Shown: positions 7,911 through 16,344 of the stretch, one piece after another | Numbering within the stretch: the stretch's first letter is position 1 | Layout of the letters: each line of letters starts with the position of its first letter | From: Bacillus chungangensis | GTDB taxonomy: Bacteria > Bacillota > Bacilli > Bacillales > Bacillaceae_C | DNA length: 64,000 bases | NCBI RefSeq assembly: GCF_030812995.1 | Contig: NZ_JAUSTT010000005.1 | Location: 124,001-188,000 of the forward strand | Direction: 5' to 3' | The notes under the pieces: generated by a model | Told to the model about the DNA's origin: nothing | Databases searched by the model: none | The model's input: only the letters and a program-made list of their open reading frames with translations | Position numbers and translations under genes: made by a program

Positions 7911-8963
7911 TTACCTCCAATTGGATTGACCTGCTAATTCAATTGAATGTAAGTGGCTATCATTATGAATGCCTATTCTAATGGTTTCTTTTCCTGGACT
8001 ACTGAATTGATAAAACCCCCATTGGCTATCGGCTTTAGGCTTATAATTGGAAAGGTCGACTCCCAATACTTCCTGCACAACAGGCTTTGCAATAGAAACA
8101 ATTTGTTCATTTGTTAGTTGGTTCTTTTCATATTGTGTTTCTCGAGGAACATTCACTTCGTAAACTTTCCCCGATTTTTCTCCGATAGTGGCAAAGGTCG
8201 ATTCCTTCTCGTTAACATATGTGCTTCCGTAATTATTGGTATGTTCAGTAATTTTACCAACAACCCAACGTTCTTCTTCCGACTCATTAAATTTGACTTT
8301 TATTGCTCTCGTAAATGGTTCTAATGTTGTATTTGGTATACTTTTCACTGCTTTTTCAGCAGCGGAAATGATTGCTTCATCGACATCCGCTGGTTTGAAA
8401 TTGATTCGATAACCGAGGACTTTATTCGTTTCTGCTTCTAACGTGATAGATTGTTGATACTTACTATCTTTATCATCGCCATAAAATCTGAACTGCTTTT
8501 CCCCTTTATTCCAGAAATAATTCAGTTCATTCACTTGGAATGTTGATTTGCTATTGATTTTTTTTACTGCAGATTGTGCCGATTCTAAATATTTTTTGTA
8601 ATTTCCTGTTATTTCAGCAACCTTAAACGTCAAATTAATATGAATAACTTCTCCTGTTTTAGCATCTACATGAACATAGGCATCGCTTCGTAGGAAATCT
8701 TCACTCATTTTCGTTTGAAAAACATAGCGATTATCCATTTTTTCTACTTTATCCAGTTTGAAAGCTTTCCCGTTGCTATGCTGCTCAATTGCTTTCTTTG
8801 CTGCATCCACATATTTTTGATCTACTTTTTCGATTTCCAGCTCCTTAATCGCCTCAACTGCATTTACTGTCGCACCTGTTTCAAGTTCAGCTCCTAGCAC
8901 TGGTGTAGCAGAAAGGACGCTTAAAGCTAGAATAGATGTCAAGATTTTCTTTGTTGGTTTCAT
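7911..8963 (-). CDS. Secreted PepSY-like repeat protein, paralogue 2 of anti-sigma sensor domain
   Basis: Near twin of the protein at 6265: the same signal peptide, and long stretches of about residues 40-350 are identical or nearly so. Differences cluster just after the signal peptide (GAELETGATVNAVEAIKELEIEK), where this copy resembles the anti-sigma factor more than paralogue 1 does. The start is the ATG at 8963, preceded by GAAGGAGAG; the frame's first ATG at 8999 sits in the promoter -10 region. It has its own ECF-type promoter and its own terminator, so it is a separate transcription unit. The segment is part of a recent tandem duplication of about 1.4 kb that includes the terminator and spacer. 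Role unknown. Confidence 0.8.
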   Translation of the reverse strand: MKPTKKILTSILALSVLSATPVLGAELETGATVNAVEAIKELEIEKVDQKYVDAAKKAIEQHSNGKAFKLDKVEKMDNRYVFQTKMSEDFLRSDAYVHVDAKTGEVIHINLTFKVAEITGNYKKYLESAQSAVKKINSKSTFQVNELNYFWNKGEKQFRFYGDDKDSKYQQSITLEAETNKVLGYRINFKPADVDEAIISAAEKAVKSIPNTTLEPFTRAIKVKFNESEEERWVVGKITEHTNNYGSTYVNEKESTFATIGEKSGKVYEVNVPRETQYEKNQLTNEQIVSIAKPVVQEVLGVDLSNYKPKADSQWGFYQFSSPGKETIRIGIHNDSHLHSIELAGQSNWR

Positions 8964-9001
8964 TTTCCATCTCTCCTTCATTTTGTTTTTTTCTTTCATC
9001 T

Positions 9002-9031
9002 ATTAGACAAGCCAAGGATACACTTGGCTTT
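9002..9031 (-). promoter_or_regulatory. ECF-type promoter of paralogue 2
   Basis: On the minus strand: AAAGCC, 17 bases, GTCTAAT, 39 bp before the chosen start codon. Bases between the two boxes differ from the copy at 7356 while the boxes themselves are identical, suggesting selection on the boxes. Confidence 0.7.
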
Positions 9032-9270
9032 CACTTTTTCAAAAAATTTATATAAAAGGTCAATAACTCGAATCAGATGGGGCAGGAAGCTCCTGATTGT
9101 TCGTATTGTTTAACATTAATCTTTATTTTTCTTCCTCTGGAAGCAATTGATATTCTGAGAAAGTTCCTCACTTTTAAACATGGTAGGTATCCTTCATATC
9201 ACTTTTTTTATACATTTGTTCTAAAATGTCGACGTTTGCATGATAACAATGAGGCAATTTTTTTATAGAA

Positions 9271-9314
9271 AAGAGCCGCCCACAAGTTAGGAAAAAACTT
9301 GTGGGCAACTCCTT
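9271..9314 (-). terminator. Terminator of the sigma/anti-sigma operon
   Basis: GCCCACAAGTT/AACTTGTGGGC perfect stem just beyond the anti-sigma stop at 9327 on the minus strand. Confidence 0.82.
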
Positions 9315-9326
9315 TCTATTCTATCA

Positions 9327-10520
9327 TTACCTCCAATTTGATTGACCTGCTAATTCAATTGAATGTAAGTGGCCATTATTATGAATGCCTATTCTAATGG
9401 TTTCTTTTCCTGGACTACTGAATTGATAACCCCCCCATTGGCTATCGGATTTAGGCTCATAATTAGAAAGGTCGACTCCCAATACTTCCTGCACAACAGG
9501 CTTTGCAATAGCAACAATTTGTTCATTTGTTAGTTGGTTCTCTTCATATTGTGTTTCTCGAGGAACATTCACTTCGTAAACTTTCCCGGATTTTTCTCCG
9601 ATAGTGGCAAAGGTCGATTCCTTCTCGTTAACATATGTGCTTCCGTAATTATTGGTATGTTCAGTAATTTTACCAACAACCCAACGTTCTTCTTCCGACT
9701 CATTAAATTTGACTTTTATTGCTCTCGTAAATGGTTCTAATGTTGTATTTGGTATACTTTTCACTGCTTTTTCAGCAGCGGAAATGATTGCTTCATCGAC
9801 ATCCGCTGGTTTGAAATTGATTCGATAACCGAGGACTTTATTCGTTTCTGCTTCTAACTCGATATATTGTTGATACTTATTATCTTTATCATCGCCATAA
9901 AATCTGAACTGCTCTATGCCCCCTTTAAACCAATTATATTGCATTTCATTCACTTGGAATGTTGATTTGCTATTGATTTGTTTTACTGCGGATTGTGCCG
10001 ATTCTACATATTCTTTATAAGATCCTGTTACTTCATCAGCCTTAAATCTCAAATTAATATGAAAGACTTCTCCCGTTTTAGCATCTACATAAACAGAGAC
10101 ATCGCTTCGTAGGAAATCTTCACTCATTTTCGTTTCAAAAACATAGTGATTATCATGTTTTTGTACTTTATCCAGCTTGAAAGCTTTCCCGTTGCTATGC
10201 TGCTCAATTGCTTTCTTTGCTGCATCCACATATTTTTGATCTACTTCTTCGAAGTCCACCTCCTTAATCGCATCAACTGCACTTACTAACGATTTTACAA
10301 ACGAGGCAAATGTTGGCGATGTAGCTGCTCCTAATGCAACGGCAAGCACAATTCCTGCAGCAACCACTGCGATGTTCTTTAAGAATCTTTTCGTCCGGGT
10401 TGTTTTTCTCATCTCTCGTTTTGCTTGTTGAATGCCTAACTTGCTTCGCTGCTGTAATTCTGAAGGAATCTCGATGGTTTCTATTTCTTGAGTCACTTTT
10501 TTCGCTGCTTTTTTACTCAT
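9327..10520 (-). CDS. Transmembrane anti-sigma factor with PepSY-like extracellular domain
   Basis: 397 residues. The cytoplasmic part (1-45) has the IPSELQQRSKLGIQQAK-type segment typical of DUF4179-like Bacillaceae anti-sigma factors. One TM helix follows (about 46-68, IAVVAAGIVLAVALGAA), then about 325 extracellular residues of PepSY-like modules. The start overlaps the sigma gene stop by 4 bp, the standard sigma/anti-sigma layout. The extracellular domain is the same one found free in the two secreted paralogues downstream. Inferred role: holds the ECF factor at the membrane until an envelope signal, probably through regulated proteolysis, releases it. The signal is not visible. Confidence 0.82.
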   Translation of the reverse strand: MSKKAAKKVTQEIETIEIPSELQQRSKLGIQQAKREMRKTTRTKRFLKNIAVVAAGIVLAVALGAATSPTFASFVKSLVSAVDAIKEVDFEEVDQKYVDAAKKAIEQHSNGKAFKLDKVQKHDNHYVFETKMSEDFLRSDVSVYVDAKTGEVFHINLRFKADEVTGSYKEYVESAQSAVKQINSKSTFQVNEMQYNWFKGGIEQFRFYGDDKDNKYQQYIELEAETNKVLGYRINFKPADVDEAIISAAEKAVKSIPNTTLEPFTRAIKVKFNESEEERWVVGKITEHTNNYGSTYVNEKESTFATIGEKSGKVYEVNVPRETQYEENQLTNEQIVAIAKPVVQEVLGVDLSNYEPKSDSQWGGYQFSSPGKETIRIGIHNNGHLHSIELAGQSNWR

Positions 10521-11041
10521 GAGATTTCACCTCTCTTTACACAATGACGGAGTTTTTTTAATCCTCTATACAAAGTAGTTTTTGTCGTCCCTAAAGGCAA
10601 TTCCATAATTTCAGCAATCGTTTGAAGCGTATAATCAAAATAGTATTTTAGCATAATTACAGTTTTTTCATTATCTTCTAACGTATCTAGCAAATCTTGC
10701 AGCGTAATAGTTAGGAGAATATCATCGTCACTGCTGCTATCTATTTGTTCTATTAACTCGGGTTTAAACGCAATCACTTTCTTTTTTTGCCGCAGCAAAT
10801 TAATCGAACAATTGATCGTAATTCTAATTAACCATGTTTTAAAATAAGCTGGTTCTCTTAACTTCTGTATAGATTTAAAAGATTGATACGCCGTTTCCTG
10901 CACGACATCAAGCGCATCATCCTGATTTTTCACATATACAAAGGCAGTGCGATAGATTGCTTCCTCATAATGTTGAAATAATGTAAGATATGCCTTATCG
11001 TTGCCTTTTTGCGCTTTCTTCACAAGCTTTTCGATATCCAT
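10517..11041 (-). CDS. ECF-type RNA polymerase sigma factor
   Basis: 174 residues with sigma-70 region 2 (about 10-75; DALDVVQETAYQSFKSI and FKTWLIRITINCSINLLR) and region 4 (about 110-165; LPLGTTKTTLYRGLKKL). No regions 1 or 3, as in ECF factors of the SigV/SigW/SigY type. The start is the ATG at 11041; only a weak AGAGAG site lies upstream, and an in-frame stop four codons upstream rules out extension. It is co-transcribed with its anti-sigma factor. Its own promoter (11074) has the same boxes as the two paralogue promoters, implying autoregulation. Which named ECF group it belongs to I cannot say. Confidence 0.9.
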   Translation of the reverse strand: MDIEKLVKKAQKGNDKAYLTLFQHYEEAIYRTAFVYVKNQDDALDVVQETAYQSFKSIQKLREPAYFKTWLIRITINCSINLLRQKKKVIAFKPELIEQIDSSSDDDILLTITLQDLLDTLEDNEKTVIMLKYYFDYTLQTIAEIMELPLGTTKTTLYRGLKKLRHCVKRGEIS

Positions 11042-11073
11042 GTAGTTGATTCAACTCTCTTTCCGTCTCATAC

Positions 11074-11103
11074 ATTAGACAAACGTGGAGAGCATTTGGC
11101 TTT
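11074..11103 (-). promoter_or_regulatory. ECF-type autoregulatory promoter
   Basis: On the minus strand: AAAGCC, 17 bases, GTCTAAT, 33 bp before the sigma start codon. Boxes and spacing match 7356 and 9002, although the flanking sequence is otherwise different, which argues for shared recognition rather than simple duplication. Confidence 0.72.
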
Positions 11104-11266
11104 TATTATTTTTTATTTTTCTTTTCAATCGAAAAAATTATTTAATCGTTTTCAGATTCTAACATAGCATATTACTAACAAACATACTGACACTGAAACG
11201 TTCTAATGACCTTGAATAAACACCGTTGATTTAAAAGAGTAATCCTTGCTGATATTTTATTAAAGA

Positions 11267-11299
11267 AAAGCCGTTTCGCTATTAGAGAAACGGCTTTTT
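11267..11299. terminator. Bidirectional hairpin without an adjacent gene end
   Basis: AAAAGCCGTTTC and GAAACGGCTTTTT form a 12-bp stem with A- and T-tracts on either side. It lies 160 bp upstream of the sigma promoter and 400 bp before the antiporter, so neither neighbour ends here; it may insulate the two units. No gene is seen in 11104-11697. Confidence 0.75.
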
Positions 11300-11484
11300 A
11301 CTATACCTGTCCTAGTGTATTGTTCACTCGTTGAAAGAATGTGGGTGTAAATTGAGTCCGTGAACAAATACTAACTGTTGAAATGGCTATTTCTTGTTGT
11401 TGGGAACAGCAGAACAAATATGTGTATTTATTTATAAAAGCGAAAGTTTGTGAAACATATTTAAACTTAGGGAGAATTAGTCGG

Positions 11485-11643
11485 ATAAAGTGAAACTTCC
11501 ATCAGTGGGGGTTTTCTCTTATCCCCCACTGATGGTTAGTTGAACCAATCGGACATTTGACTTTCAGTTATCCCCCACCTAGCGCTTCTAATTCCTCTTA
11601 CTCCCCGAGGTTGGGGTCTTACTGCCAGTTAGATGTGGGATAT
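11485..11643 (+). mobile_element. Minimal non-autonomous hairpin-ended element, copy C
   Basis: 159 bp consisting almost only of ends: ATAAAGTGAAACTTCC, a perfect 13-bp-arm hairpin (CCATCAGTGGGGG with CCCCCACTGATGG, 11499-11535), a short linker, the right-end stem and CAGTTAGATGTGGGATA. It ends 54 bp before the antiporter start, so the antiporter promoter is in or abutting the element. Architecture of a palindrome-associated MITE of IS200/IS605 type; the family is inferred. Confidence 0.72.
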
Positions 11644-11697
11644 AATTTGGTTGACTTTGAAAAACTGGGGGCATATTTCTTATAAAGGAGACCGTAC

Positions 11698-13677
11698 ATG
11701 GAGATCTTAATATCGATATTGATTCTACTTGTATTATTATTAGTGACAAATGTCCTAGCACATTATATTTCTTTCATCCCGATTGCTCTCATTCAAATTG
11801 CAGTTGGAATGATAGTTGCTTTAGCAGCAAAGAATTTCACCATTGAAGTTGAAGCGGAATGGTTTTTGCTATTGTTTATTGCACCGTTACTTTATTATGA
11901 TGGAGCACATTTTCCTCGTGAACAATTATGGAAAATGCGATTACCCATTTTAGGAAACGCTATTATATTAGTATTATTAACGACTATTGTTGGCGGTCTA
12001 TTTGTGCACTGGATGATTCTGTCGATTCCTTTAGCGGGTGCCTTTGCTTTAATGGCTATTTTATCGCCTACTGACCCAGTGGCGGTAAATGTCATCGCTA
12101 AACGGGTTCATATTCCAGATCGTATTATGAATTTAGTTCGTGGGGAATCTTTAATCAATGATGCATCGGGGTTAATCGCATTTAAATATGCAGTTGCGGC
12201 GATTGTAACAGGTTACTTTTCATTGAAATCAGCAACAAATGATTTTATTTATATGTTTTTTGTTGGTGTATTTATTGGGATATTCGGTGCATTAGTAATA
12301 TTTTTGATACGTCTTCATTTTCGTCGTATAGGAATTGTAGATTTAACATTTTACGTCCTGCTACAAGTTCTAACACCCTTTATTTTATTTTTGATAGCAG
12401 AAGAAGTGTTTCATGCATCAGGGGTAATTACCGTTGTAACAGGAGGAATTATTTCAGCAATTATTAAAGAAAAGACCGAAAGTATCATTGCACAAGAACA
12501 AGTGGTGACAGAACATGTTTGGTCAATTGTGAATTTTATATTAAATGGCGTTATTTTCCTTTTACTAGGACTGATGTTACCTTCTGCCACAAATTCTATA
12601 CTGGTAAGCGAAGAAATTCACAATAGTATCCTTATTTTATATGTGCTAGGAATTGGCTTGATGGTGTTCGTAATCCGTTTTGCTTGGATGATGTTCTTTC
12701 ATGTAATGGATAAAAAAATATTTAAGAGCAAAGAAACAGTGACAATGAAAGATCATATTGTGACAACGCTTGTTGGAGTTCGTGGTACTATCACGATGGT
12801 CGGGATATTATCATTACCTCTAATAACAAATCAAGGAGAATTATTCCCGGACCGTCAATTACTCATCTTTTTAGCTGCAGGTGTTATTTTATTTACCTTG
12901 GTAATGGCCACCATATTTTTACCTTTATTAAACGCTCAAGAAACAGCCCAACAGTCAAATTTAATTGATGAAAAACGAAAAATGATAAAACATGCGATTC
13001 GTAGTATTCAACGTGAAACGGTTGAAGAAAATGCTCCTATAGCTCTAAGGTTAATGAATCAATATAACACAATGTTATTGAATATTGAGCGAAAACAGTC
13101 AGAGGAAGCACTTCAAGCGTACAAGCAACAAATACTGGAAGCTAGAAAAATTGGGATGGAGTTAGAAACAATTTATACGAATCAATATATGGCTAAGCAT
13201 GAATTAAATGAATCAATTCAACATGAAATTGAGTATATTCTTAAAGAAAGAAAAGATATGTTGAATAATCAGCCATTTACTTTGTTAAAACGTCGTTTAC
13301 GTTATTTTTTACATGAACGGAAGATGAGCAAACTACCTGCCAATGTTGTAGAACAAATGATTACTGTAAAAAAAGATTTAAAAAAATATGTGTCATCCTC
13401 AATTGTAAAGCATGTTCGTGAAACGAATGAATTTTCTTTAGATATTGCGCAAAAAGTGGAGATGTATTATCGTCACTTACAATATGCTTCTTATAAAATG
13501 GATTCTTCAAAACAGGAAGAACAAAAAGAATACTTAGCATTAATAGCAATTGAAGCACAAAGAAATCTTATCAATGAATGGTATCAAGCTGGTAATATAA
13601 ATAATGAATTAGCAAAAGAATTAAGAAGATTTGTACATAACTTAGAAAGTGTTATTTTACTTGAGGAGGAAGAATAA
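11698..13677 (+). CDS. CPA1-family Na+/H+ antiporter
   Basis: 659 residues: about 12 TM helices (1-410) and a cytosolic helical tail of about 240 residues. Conserved CPA1 motifs include LSPTDPVAV and RGESLINDASG, which carry ion-binding Asp residues, and VRGTITM. Size and tail resemble B. subtilis NhaK (YvgP), but orthology is not proven. It exchanges internal Na+ (or K+/Li+) for external protons. The start is the ATG at 11698, preceded by AAAGGAG. Single gene followed by a terminator at 13701. A mobile-element copy immediately upstream may have altered its expression. Confidence 0.88.
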   Translation: MEILISILILLVLLLVTNVLAHYISFIPIALIQIAVGMIVALAAKNFTIEVEAEWFLLLFIAPLLYYDGAHFPREQLWKMRLPILGNAIILVLLTTIVGGLFVHWMILSIPLAGAFALMAILSPTDPVAVNVIAKRVHIPDRIMNLVRGESLINDASGLIAFKYAVAAIVTGYFSLKSATNDFIYMFFVGVFIGIFGALVIFLIRLHFRRIGIVDLTFYVLLQVLTPFILFLIAEEVFHASGVITVVTGGIISAIIKEKTESIIAQEQVVTEHVWSIVNFILNGVIFLLLGLMLPSATNSILVSEEIHNSILILYVLGIGLMVFVIRFAWMMFFHVMDKKIFKSKETVTMKDHIVTTLVGVRGTITMVGILSLPLITNQGELFPDRQLLIFLAAGVILFTLVMATIFLPLLNAQETAQQSNLIDEKRKMIKHAIRSIQRETVEENAPIALRLMNQYNTMLLNIERKQSEEALQAYKQQILEARKIGMELETIYTNQYMAKHELNESIQHEIEYILKERKDMLNNQPFTLLKRRLRYFLHERKMSKLPANVVEQMITVKKDLKKYVSSSIVKHVRETNEFSLDIAQKVEMYYRHLQYASYKMDSSKQEEQKEYLALIAIEAQRNLINEWYQAGNINNELAKELRRFVHNLESVILLEEEE

Positions 13678-13700
13678 GAAAAAGTATCATTTTTTTAAAA

Positions 13701-13745
13701 AAGCAGCTAAGGAAATTTGTTTCATTTTTCTTAGCTGCTTTCGTT
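13701..13745. terminator. Terminator between antiporter and convergent transporter
   Basis: AAGCAGCTAAG...CTTAGCTGCTT, an 11-bp stem followed by TCGTTTT on the plus strand and preceded by an A-tract, so it can serve both convergent genes. Confidence 0.85.
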
Positions 13746-13775
13746 TTAAGGACTTATCAGACAGCCCCCTCTTCC

Positions 13776-15188
13776 TTACATTGGCCCCCAATTGATCATG
13801 ACGCCAATTGCTAAAAAGATAATCCCTATAATTGTCCAAATAAGTAATAATGGCATCACAAATTTTATCCACTTTGGCCATGGGACGCCTGCAATAGCAA
13901 GATTCGCCATTAAAATACCAGACGTTGGTGTGATCACATTTGTAAAGCCGTCTCCCATTTTATATGCCTGTACGGCTACTTGCCTTGGTATTTCCATAAT
14001 ATCGGCAAGCGGCGTCATAATCGGCATCACAATAACTGCTTGTCCACTGCCTGACGATACGAAGATATTAAAAATTTCATTCGCAATAAACATCGCAATG
14101 GCTCCGCTGACACTTGAAAATGGTTCCATGGCAATCGCCATTGCTTGAACGATGGAGTCTAGTATTTTCCCATTTTCCAAGATCACCACGACTGAACGTG
14201 CCATTCCAATAATTAATGCGCCATAGACCAATCCCCGCGCACCGTTAAAAAACTCTTGAACAAGTTTGTTCGGCGTTATTTTTCCTATAAAAGCTGTTCC
14301 CACTGCGATAATAAGGAAAATAGCCGCCATTTCATTTAATGCCCATCCGTATTTAAAGACGCCAAAAACGTAAAGGCCGATGCCTAGCACAAGCCAACCA
14401 AGCACTAATTTATGCAAGCTTGTAAGGGCTACTTCCTTATTCAAATCATTCTTTTCATCAACTTTTGGAAATGGATTATTTCCAAGCACACTCTTTGCAG
14501 GATTTTTCTTAATCTTCTTTGCATACCAAACAATGTAAATAATAGTAGATAATAGGACTGCAATATAAATAATCACCCGAAAGCCAATTCCTGAAAATAG
14601 CGGCAGCTGCGCTATTCTTTGTGCCGTTCCAGTCGTAAGTGGGTCAAGAAAGGCGGTATTGAAACCTGCATATGCGCCTAGATAAATGATAGAAACACCA
14701 ACAATTGCATCTAATTTCATTGATCTTGCTAAAATAATCCCGATTGGGATAAATGCAATAACAGCATTCACAATGATACCAAGTGTACCAAAGATAGAAA
14801 ACAGAATACATACTGCTGTAATTAAAAAGACTTCTCTATTTTTTGATTTTTGAATTGTTTTCATGATAAGAGCATCAATCGCTCCTGTTGATTCTATCAC
14901 TGCAAACGAACCACCAATGATTAATACGAGAAAAATCAAAGGTGCCGAATCAATCATCCCTTGCTGAATTGCTAGAAAAACGTCCATTATTCCAGCTGGT
15001 TCTGCATCTATTTTCGCATAACTATTTGGGACAACAGTCGTAATCCCATCTACTTCTTTTCTCTCAAATTCACCAGAAGGGATCACATACGTCAAAATCG
15101 ATATGAGTACTAAAATGCCAAATAAAATGACGTATGCATCTGGTATCCCCCATTTCTTTTTTACTTTTGCTTCTTCAGCCTTTGTCAT
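13776..15188 (-). CDS. YfcC/DcuC-type membrane transporter
   Basis: 470 residues, about 12 TM segments, matching the YfcC family (DcuC-like ion-transporter superfamily). The N-terminal IPDAYVILFGILVLISILTY segment and VIPSGEF are characteristic. Members carry C4-dicarboxylates, basic amino acids or acylated amino acids. It is divergent from the RpiR/M20/racemase operon with a shared 300-bp promoter region. Uptake of an N-acyl amino acid or related substrate for that operon is a reasonable inference but unproven. The ribosome site GGAGGAGAAACG precedes the ATG. Confidence 0.82.
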   Translation of the reverse strand: MTKAEEAKVKKKWGIPDAYVILFGILVLISILTYVIPSGEFERKEVDGITTVVPNSYAKIDAEPAGIMDVFLAIQQGMIDSAPLIFLVLIIGGSFAVIESTGAIDALIMKTIQKSKNREVFLITAVCILFSIFGTLGIIVNAVIAFIPIGIILARSMKLDAIVGVSIIYLGAYAGFNTAFLDPLTTGTAQRIAQLPLFSGIGFRVIIYIAVLLSTIIYIVWYAKKIKKNPAKSVLGNNPFPKVDEKNDLNKEVALTSLHKLVLGWLVLGIGLYVFGVFKYGWALNEMAAIFLIIAVGTAFIGKITPNKLVQEFFNGARGLVYGALIIGMARSVVVILENGKILDSIVQAMAIAMEPFSSVSGAIAMFIANEIFNIFVSSGSGQAVIVMPIMTPLADIMEIPRQVAVQAYKMGDGFTNVITPTSGILMANLAIAGVPWPKWIKFVMPLLLIWTIIGIIFLAIGVMINWGPM

Positions 15189-15390
15189 CGTTTCTCCTCC
15201 AATTTTTTGTTTTCTGTATTAACTTGCTGCCGTACTAAAGCACATAAAAAAAGTATAAGTGCCTATCCTGATCCATGCCAATGGACAAAGGATAGTAAAT
15301 TATCTGAACATTCTTGAGATAATAATCATCACGTATCATTCGACAGCATCTAAAACGTTAATATCTTACAATTTATGGCTTTCCCCCTTT

Positions 15391-15411
15391 AATTCTTAAA
15401 AATAAAGAATT
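15391..15411. promoter_or_regulatory. Inverted repeat in divergent promoter region, candidate RpiR operator
   Basis: AATTCTT, 7 bases, AAGAATT, about 80 bp before the RpiR-type start. The dyad is perfect but AT-rich, so chance is possible. Nothing else was identified in 15189-15491. Confidence 0.35.
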
Positions 15412-15491
15412 TTTAGTTGATGATCATTATATTAAAGCTTATAATTTATTTCAATAGGAATGTTGTAAAAACTTTAAAAAGGGGTTTGCCG

Positions 15492-16292
15492 ATGAATTAT
15501 ATGAAAAGGACGGAGCTTCACCACGATAAATTGACAAAAGGTTTAAAAAAAGTAGCAGAAGCATTATTAACTGATCCAATCCCTTTTGCAACTTTCTCTG
15601 CAAAAAAAATCGCCTCGTTATTGGATGTAAGTGAAACGATGGTTATTCGGTTTTGCAAAGCGATTGGCTACGATGGCTATAGTGAGCTGCAAAAAGATGT
15701 TCAGCAGACACTCCTATCTTTATACGGATCAATTGATCAACCAGCAGCTGACACAAATAACAATACATTCGCACAAATTATGGCAATGGATCAAAAAAAT
15801 ATTGCTGCTACTGCTGCATCTATCGATTGGACAATAGGATCACAAATTGTAGAGGCGCTCGTGGGAGCAAAGCAAATTAAAGTGGTTGGCTATTATCACT
15901 CTTTTTCATATGCGCATTGGTTCTCTTTTCTTTTACACTTTTTATTAAAAAATACGTATTTATATCGACCCGAGACAGATATGAATATTGGAGAAAAAGG
16001 CAAAGAACATTGTCTTGTCATTTTCTCTTATTATCGCTACGCTTTGGATTCGATACGTCTTGTAGAAGAGGCTAAACAAAACGGAAATACGATTATTGTC
16101 ATTACCGATTCAAAGCTCTCGCCAGTCGCAAAATACGGGGACTATGTGTTAAACATTCAAATTTCTCAAAAATCTATTTTAGAAAAAGGCCCAGTTACCT
16201 TTTCTGTTCTGAACACACTTATTTTACATATTGCCCAAAAAGTGCAAAAGCTCGATTTCGTCAATCCAACGAATAAATACTATATCGAGTAG
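15492..16292 (+). CDS. RpiR/MurR-family transcriptional regulator
   Basis: 266 residues from the ATG at 15492. N-terminal HTH_6 domain (about 1-77; AKKIASLLDVSETMVIRFCK) and C-terminal SIS sugar-phosphate-type domain (about 110-240). I prefer 15492 over the upstream ATG at 15417 because AAAAAGGGG lies just before it and the extra 25 residues are not family-like. It heads a unit with an M20 amidohydrolase (53 bp downstream) and an enolase-superfamily racemase, and is divergent from a YfcC transporter. Likely controls both directions in response to a metabolite of the pathway. Confidence 0.87.
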   Translation: MNYMKRTELHHDKLTKGLKKVAEALLTDPIPFATFSAKKIASLLDVSETMVIRFCKAIGYDGYSELQKDVQQTLLSLYGSIDQPAADTNNNTFAQIMAMDQKNIAATAASIDWTIGSQIVEALVGAKQIKVVGYYHSFSYAHWFSFLLHFLLKNTYLYRPETDMNIGEKGKEHCLVIFSYYRYALDSIRLVEEAKQNGNTIIVITDSKLSPVAKYGDYVLNIQISQKSILEKGPVTFSVLNTLILHIAQKVQKLDFVNPTNKYYIE

Positions 16293-16344
16293 ATTTAGGG
16301 AATGGTGAAGAAATTTTTAACGAAAAATGAAAGGATGAAACCAC

